From: Golubevia sp. BC0850
Taxonomy: Eukaryota; Basidiomycota; Exobasidiomycetes; Golubeviales; Golubeviaceae
Direction: 5' to 3'
Assembly: GCA_012976225.1 (NCBI GenBank)
Contig: JAAVVG010000007.1
Span: forward strand, 372,001 to 436,000
Length of the DNA: 64,000 nt
Positions 58,092-64,000 of the stretch are shown one piece after another (positions within the stretch are counted from its first letter, which is position 1; every line of letters starts with the position of its first letter). A program made the translations under genes and the position numbers. The notes under the pieces were generated by a model. It was not told where the DNA came from, made no database searches, and saw nothing but the letters and a program-made list of their open reading frames with translations.

Positions 58092-59513
58092 ATGACAACT
58101 TCTGGATGTCCAAAGAGCTCAATTATCTTAGTTACAGGCGGAACAGGTGAGAAAGTCTCTCGTCAACTCGAATCATGCCACACGACATTATCCCCGGAGT
58201 GCTCACCTCCTTCGCCCTCTCTTTTCTGCCTTTCTCTACCCCGTTTACAAAGGCTTCGTCGCAAGTCAAGTCATTGAGACTTTACTCCGAGCACCCGATG
58301 GACTCTTTGTTCGATTTACATCGCGGTCAACCTCTCGCATCGAAAAGTCGACGGAACACTTCAGCCAGAAGTTTGGAAGTCATCGAATCTGCGGACTACT
58401 TGTCGAGCATCCAGAACTTCCAGGAGCTTATGATGAGGCTGTTGAAGGTGAGTTCAAAAGCGAAACTGATCGTTCATGGAGGTTTCTCTGATTTCTCGTC
58501 AACCCCTTCTCCTCCGACCTCCCAGGTGTTTCGGGCATAATAGACTTGGCGTGTCCGACTCAATTTTCAGAACTTTCTCTCAACCAACTTGTCTCTCTAG
58601 CTTCCAAGCAAGTGGAATCTTTGCTGGCCTCAGCTCTACAAGAGCCTTCAATCAAACGGGTAATTCACACCTCGGCTGAGTTGGCTGCTGGAGACGGCAA
58701 CGTTGCTTGCTTCCAACAAGTCATCGATGGAACGATTAGACCAGTCTACCTCAATCAAAAGTCTTGGAACAAGAAAGCTGACGTTTGGAGAAAAGAGAGT
58801 CATCATGAAGATTGTGGAATGGAGTTGGACGGAGAATCTGCTCGTTCAAGTCCGGAAACAGAAGGAAGTAAAGGTCAAAGGTTTGCAATGACTTTTGGAA
58901 TCATGAAATGTGAAGCTGAGAGAAGTGCCCTAAAGTTTGTAGAGAAGAACAAGGTGAGCTATCTAATTGAAGAAGTCGACAACCACTAAATCCGTCTCAC
59001 TGACCCCCCTTCTCGCTTCTCTCCCAGCCTCAATTCCTTTTCACCTCAGTTCTTCCAGCCTTCGTCTTCGGACCTCCATCTCCAGCCTCTAATTCAATCT
59101 CAACAAGTGGTTGGCTCTTAGCACTAGGAAACAACTGCTCTCAAGTCTCTAGGCCCAATTTCTGGTCCGTCCCTCTGCAACAGGTTGGATGTCCCATTCA
59201 ATCAGGATCTCCACCTCAATCCTTCGTAGACATCAATGATCTTTCACTTCTACTCCATACTCTTCTGGTGACTCCATCTCTAGAACCAAATGAAAGGATC
59301 TTGGCCTCAACCTCTAGTTTCTCATGGAACGATATTTTGAAAATCATTCATCAGGTTCAACCAAAAAGTTCCCTACCAAAGTATTTGGAGGGGAATGAAG
59401 ATCAGGTCGATCATACGGTTATTGACAATGGCAGATTTTTGGAACTGTTGGAATCCAAAGGTGGGAATGCTACATGTTTACACGCGAGCATCAGAGATAC
59501 TCTTAGGAGTTGA
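58092..59513 (+). CDS. Extended SDR (NAD-dependent epimerase/dehydratase, ketoreductase-like) with altered active site
   Basis: Four exons: 58092-58146, 58253-58447, 58526-58953, 59028-59513; 387 residues. The nucleotide-binding motif ILVTGGTGFVASQVIETLL is split by intron 1. VSGIIDLACP and the active-site strand VIHTSAELAA (Ser replaced within an HTSAE context) follow. The position of the YxxxK motif reads TFGIMKCEAERSAL, so Phe replaces the catalytic Tyr while Lys is kept. Then come the substrate-domain features LPAFVFGPPSP and FVDINDLSLLLHTLL. Nearest known types are dihydroflavonol-reductase/methylglyoxal-reductase-like fungal proteins. With the Tyr missing, it may be inactive, use another base, or have a non-redox role. 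Confidence 0.85.
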
Positions 59514-59792
59514 ATCATGCTTCTTTGTTTCACCCTTTGCCTCCTCCCATGTCATCTCCAATAATTGCTCCGTTTGTAATAGCTTTCACGAAATGTCTCC
59601 TTGTAAACCATGTACTCAACTCTCGAATCGAATTTCAACTTAATTTTCAGACAGACCACGCATGAAAAATCGGCAGCAAAGGCCCTTGAGAGACGAAGTG
59701 AGATTGAATTGGATGAACGATTGTTAGCGTCTAAAGTTACATTGAAAAGTGAAATCAGAAAGGAGGCAAGACGAGCGCGAAGGCGAAGGTCA

Positions 59793-62603
59793 TCAGAACA
59801 AGTTGGAGAGTTGCGACTGAAGTTCTTGATCCGTCAGACGAATATACTTTGACGGATCTGTGATCAAAGAGACAAGAGACGAGAAAGGAGGTAGAAAAGG
59901 TCAGAAGCACTTCTACAGAGGAGGTCTTTGAGAGAGGACTCGATGACACACTTTTCGAAAAGTCCCCAGCTTTATGTTTGGCGACAAAGCGAGAATAAAG
60001 GGGACAGACCAAGCTGATGATGGGAGAAGGAATTTAGAGTTCGGAACAAAGGTCAGGAGGATTTCTATGAAGCGACGAAGAGCCTTTTCTTTCGAGTTCA
60101 AAGAACCCAAGTCAAACAAAAAAAGACTCACCGAATGACATCGTTTCGCAACTTATCTTTCAATTCAGCATTCTCTTTACTGATTGGATAAGCTCTATGA
60201 AGTCTTTCCAAATCTTCTAGACCTTCGTAAAATTTACTGATAGGGAAACCATTGTTGGGATCAGGTTTCAGATTTCTCTCGTCATCACATCCTCACCTCC
60301 TCCGAATGACTCACGCAAATCGATCCTTAACAGCCGCTTTTTCACTCCCACCACCAAGACCTGCTAATTTGGCACCTCTTTGAGGTTGAACCTGTTCATC
60401 CATTAAAGCAGAAACCACAGGACCCCAAGCGTCCAAATAAGAAGTATTTGCAGATCTCAAAGCTGAAGTTAAAAGAGAATCACCAGTTTCACCAAGATGA
60501 GAAGCTAGTATTCCAGAGTGAGTTAATTCTCTTCGAAGATGTCCTATGTTACTGAAATGAGAGAGCATCGAAAAGTGAAGGAGGTTAGACTTTACTTGGC
60601 TCAGATGGAAATCCTACGGATCCAAAGGAAAGCTTACTTCAACAAAAAGATGGAAGCAGTAGATAACTGTCTAATAGCTCTACTTCGACCTTCCAAAGCA
60701 CTAAGCACAGTAGCAAGAACATCATTTAAATAGGTAGTTAAAATACCTTCTTCTTCACCATCGAAACCTAAACTTAAGACTGGAGCTTTATTTCCTGCCA
60801 TCATCCAATTTCCATTGCCTAAAGTTTGAAGCAAAGGAGATACAACATCTCCGTAATCAACCAATTGTTTAATGAATTTTAAACCACTGTAAGAAATTTC
60901 ATTAACAGTGGTAGAAGGTACTTCACCTTCTCTCATTCCGGGCATTACTCTGATATCTTCGATAAACTTAGGGAAGACTTGCATTAAAGTGCCTCTAATG
61001 GATAAAATCGTTTCGGTCATAATCGCTCCATCAGCTCCTTCATCTCTACCACTTTCTCTACCTTTACCTGCAGAAGTCAACATGATTGAATCCCACCTTG
61101 AAGCAGCGTTGGAAGAAGCATGAGTTGAAGTTCCTTGCATTGCTCCTAAAAGATCTAAAGCAAAGAAAGTATGAGTTGTTAAATGTCTTCTAATATGAGA
61201 ATGGATCGATGATAGTTGGATTGAAAAGGTTGAAAGCGGGGATCGTAGAACTCTTGAAAAAGTAGATTGAATAGTTGCTGTTGAAGAAGGGGGATTGAGG
61301 GACGAAAGTAAAGACGAAAGAGTATCATACTCACTCTGCAAAGTAGAAGTAGAAGCGTCAGCCAGAAGGCTCAATCAAGACGTGGATCTCAAGTTACTCA
61401 CCTCAGCCATAACAACCATTCCTTCAATCCAATCTTCAGCACCTGCTTTGCCTCTTCTATGTCCAGCTGCATTGGATCCATGATGATTTTCATCGTCATC
61501 ATCATTGTTCATTAATCCAAAAGCTGAAGTCATTCCTGCCATTCCACCAGCTCCATTCTCACTTCCATTCATTCTTTCGATTGCATATTCCAGTACTTTC
61601 GCTCCTAGAGGACTTATAGAGCTATCTAGATATCCAGATCGTATGTCTGAAAGGATGGATAAACCATGTAAGAAAGGTGAGAAACCAGTAGAAGGATGAT
61701 TTGGAAGTGATTTCAAGTAACTTAGAATTGGAGTGATTGCCGAATAGGTTGCAGTGGAGAAAGTCGGGAACTAGAACAGAGAAGGCATCATTGATCAAAG
61801 TCAAAAACCATCAACAGAGAAAAGCAGACTGAACAGCCTTCCTGGAGACTCTATCTCACCTTCATTCCAGAACTTGCACCTGCGAGATATTCATGGATGT
61901 CTATCGGATTGGATTCAGCTGTGATCCAATCTGAAATGATCTCTGAAAGCTTGATCGAACCAATTTCTATGAGATCATACATTTTAAGCAAAACGCTTTG
62001 TTGAGATTTCAAATCGGATCGTTCTAAGTATTCCAAACCTTTTAGAACTCTATCCATTGTGTCCAAGTATGGATTGATGTTTTCTACATTTGGACCGTTT
62101 AGAATCAGAGGTTCTTCGGATTGAACTACATCGAAATGTCCCATTGTTTTCCCCAGGGAGGAAAGAGTTGCATCGATGTCTGTGGGGAATGATAGGCGGG
62201 TTGTCAAGATTGAGCTGCTGCTCTCGACTTTTGGCTCTGTCTCCTACTCCTATTGAAATGATGAGTTCATTTTGGCATTCGCTCTATCCCACAAGTGAGG
62301 CTTCGCTTCTGCTCATCTACCTCAACCCTGTGACTACTCACTCTCTCCAACTCTCAACAATCTCTGAGTGCTCTTATGAATGGGCAGAATGCTGCTCTCC
62401 AGTTTGCCTAACCTCTTATCGAAACCGGACAGAATTGTTGTCATCCTAGAAGTTAGATTCTGAAGTTTCCTTTGATTCTGATTGAGAAGCTCCAGTTCTG
62501 CGAAGGCCAAATCTGTATCCAGGACTGAAGAAGAGCTCATTGAAGAGGCATCTTGACTTGGGTGAGGGTGACCTTGAAGTCGTCGGTTCGATGAAGATGT
62601 CAT
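59793..62603 (-). CDS. EXO70: Exocyst complex component Exo70
   Basis: Eight exons: 62603-62342, 62179-61860, 61770-61402, 61335-60638, 60551-60315, 60236-60132, 60013-59952, 59857-59793; phases close to 705 residues. The N-terminus has the coiled-coil LAFAELELLNQNQRKLQNLT and IDATLSSLGKTMGHFDVV. The middle and C-terminus follow Exo70: NPYLDTMDRVLKGLEYLE, FLLNNIGHLRREL (FLLNN-type motif), RFAKFYEGLEDLERLHRAYP, and the end RLVCPLYSRFVAKHKAGDFS, KNPSKYIRLTDQEL. Exo70 tethers secretory vesicles by binding PI(4,5)P2 and Rho GTPases through its C-terminal helices. The gap before exon 1 is only 242 bases from the divergent phosphatase gene. Confidence 0.93.
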
Positions 62604-62845
62604 CCAAAGGACAAGATATCCGGAACTAGGATAGAATGGTGGGGAAGGCGAGGGAAGGAGAAGGGGGGGGAGGAGACAAAAGAAGCAATCTTCTCCATTC
62701 TCCCCTCTCTCCCTGCATTATTCTTCTTCGAAATCTTTATTCTAACCCAGTTTTATTAGAACACAGAAAACCCAATCAAGATTGAATCATCATACCAAGT
62801 CAAGTCTCCCAATTCCACACTTTCTCTTCTTCCTTATCATCAACA

Positions 62846-64000
62846 ATGCCAGGTTCGATTCCAGATTCTGCTACTCTAGCTCGATTGCTTCGACAATTGG
62901 ATATCATGGACGTGAAAAGAATGAATGCTGCTAGAAACAAATTCGATCTTCAAGAACTTTCAAGGGTATCCAATTCGGATTCTTCCATTCCCAATCCGGA
63001 CCCTTTGAGATTCAACACAGATCAGGCTTTGAGTTTAGAGAATGAAGGAAAGAATAGGTATTCAGATATCTTATCTTGTGAGTGAATTCTTTGGCTTTTC
63101 CTGACAAATGGATCAAAGTAGGGAGAGTGAAAGATGGTAAAGGGGACAAAGGGCTTTGGAAATGGAGTTAGAGGTCGGTCTGGTGGTAGAGAGAATACAG
63201 ACTTCTCCTTGATCTCTTTCCTGACATTGACCTTTACTTTGACATCTTAATTTGAACCCTTAAGACGACGAAGCCTTACTACCATCGCCCTACCTAAACG
63301 CCTCTCTAATCCCTCCACCAATCAACACTCCAACTCTACCTTCTTACATTTCAACTCAAGCTCCACTTCCATCAACCTATCCTCAATTCTTCCATCACAT
63401 AATCTCACAAAAAGTTTCTCTCATCTTAATGTTAACTCCATTAGTAGAAGGAGGTCGACGGAAAGCTGAAAGATATTGGCCAACTTCTTCAGAAACAAGA
63501 ATGGATTTAGGTTCCAATTGGTCCATTGAACTGCTCTCTGAGAAAGTTGAAAGAGATGAGGAGAAGGATTGGGAATGTTGGTTTAGGAGGGTCAAGGTGA
63601 AAGAGGGAGATGGAGATGGAAGTGAAGGATACGAAGTTGATCAAATTCAAATCACAAGTTGGGCGGATCATGGTGCTTCAAGTGAGGAAAGTTTAGAAAG
63701 GATTTTAGATTTAATGGATCAATATACTTCTAATCAGACCTCAAACTCTACTTCAACCTCAAAACCCTCTTCGATTCTAGTTCATTGTTCAGCTGGAGTT
63801 GGACGTTCAGGAACTGTAATCGCTTCTCACATCTTACGTCATATCAAGAAAAACAATCTCTCAAGTTCTTCCATCTTAGATTCTATCAATTCAAAAGCTA
63901 AAAAAAATGGGAAAGGAAAAGATGAAGGAGAGATTTTAGATCATGAAGGGTTGGAAAAGTTCAGTTTGCAACTGCCTTTTCAAATCGTCAAATACATTAG
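62846..64000 (+). CDS. Protein tyrosine phosphatase, partial (runs off right edge)
   Basis: Exon 1 62846-63077; exon 2 from 63265 to the window end, frame still open. The N-terminus has LENEGKNRYSDILSYDEALL, the pTyr-recognition loop (KNRYxD). Then LIPPPINTPTLPSYISTQAP, the WPD-loop region QIQITSWADHGASSEESL, and the P-loop ILVHCSAGVGRSGTVIASH, with catalytic Cys and Arg. In the classical WPD loop the middle residue is Pro; here it is Ala (WAD), while the general-acid Asp is kept. Length of the visible part is about 322 residues. Similar non-receptor PTPs in fungi act on MAP kinases (Pyp/Ptp), but orthology is not assigned. Confidence 0.9.

Noticed and set aside
1-64000. Transposons, LTR elements, virus-like elements, CRISPR arrays, rRNA genes
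   Set aside because: No reverse transcriptase, integrase, transposase or capsid-like frames, no long terminal repeats and no spaced repeats were seen.

Overview
This window is a gene-dense piece of a fungal nuclear genome, most likely a basidiomycete. Genes are split by many short introns (mostly 50-120 nt, donor usually GTGAGT, pyrimidine-rich acceptor side), intergenic gaps are short, ribosomal protein genes have introns, and one secreted Cys-rich protein resembles a type I associate with basidiomycetes. No transposon, LTR element, CRISPR array, tRNA or rRNA gene could be supported. Exon boundaries were worked out by hand from splice signals and reading phase; for the well-resolved genes the phases close exactly.

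Layout. 1-6577: a giant acidic nuclear-type protein running off the left edge, the retromer subunit VPS29, and the ubiquitin-like splicing modifier HUB1 divergent from it. 6997-12162: a paraoxonase-family enzyme, a DUF2461 protein, and a small secreted Cys-rich protein with a TATA box. 12481-17721: a nuclear SIM-tailed protein of uncertain structure (DUF7918-like), a UBE2G/Ubc7-type E2, and a DUF3237 protein. 18301-24848: a decayed F-box gene and a long trehalose-6-phosphate synthase/phosphatase-like regulatory subunit. 26139-29288: divergent RPL21 and RPS9. 30028-39020: the TXNDC9/Plp1 chaperone cofactor, a single-pass membrane protein, an amino-acid permease, and proteasome ATPase RPT6. 39369-48871: an interrupted reading frame, a zinc-ribbon protein whose first coding exon is only the ATG, a mitochondrial-type DEAD-box helicase, and a decayed membrane-protein gene. 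49205-64000: a TPR-type protein, an acid sphingomyelinase-like phosphodiesterase, a carbonyl reductase-like SDR, an extended SDR lacking its catalytic Tyr, exocyst EXO70, and the start of a tyrosine phosphatase cut by the right edge.

Most genes are ordinary conserved housekeeping genes (trafficking: VPS29, EXO70; protein turnover: E2, RPT6; translation: RPL21, RPS9), not a functional cluster. The unusual content is a set of genes whose catalytic motifs have changed (trehalose subunit, extended SDR, tyrosine phosphatase WPD loop), a charged insertion in VPS29, a HUB1 with one C-terminal Tyr, and two or three host loci that look broken. I did not find a convincing new multi-gene system.
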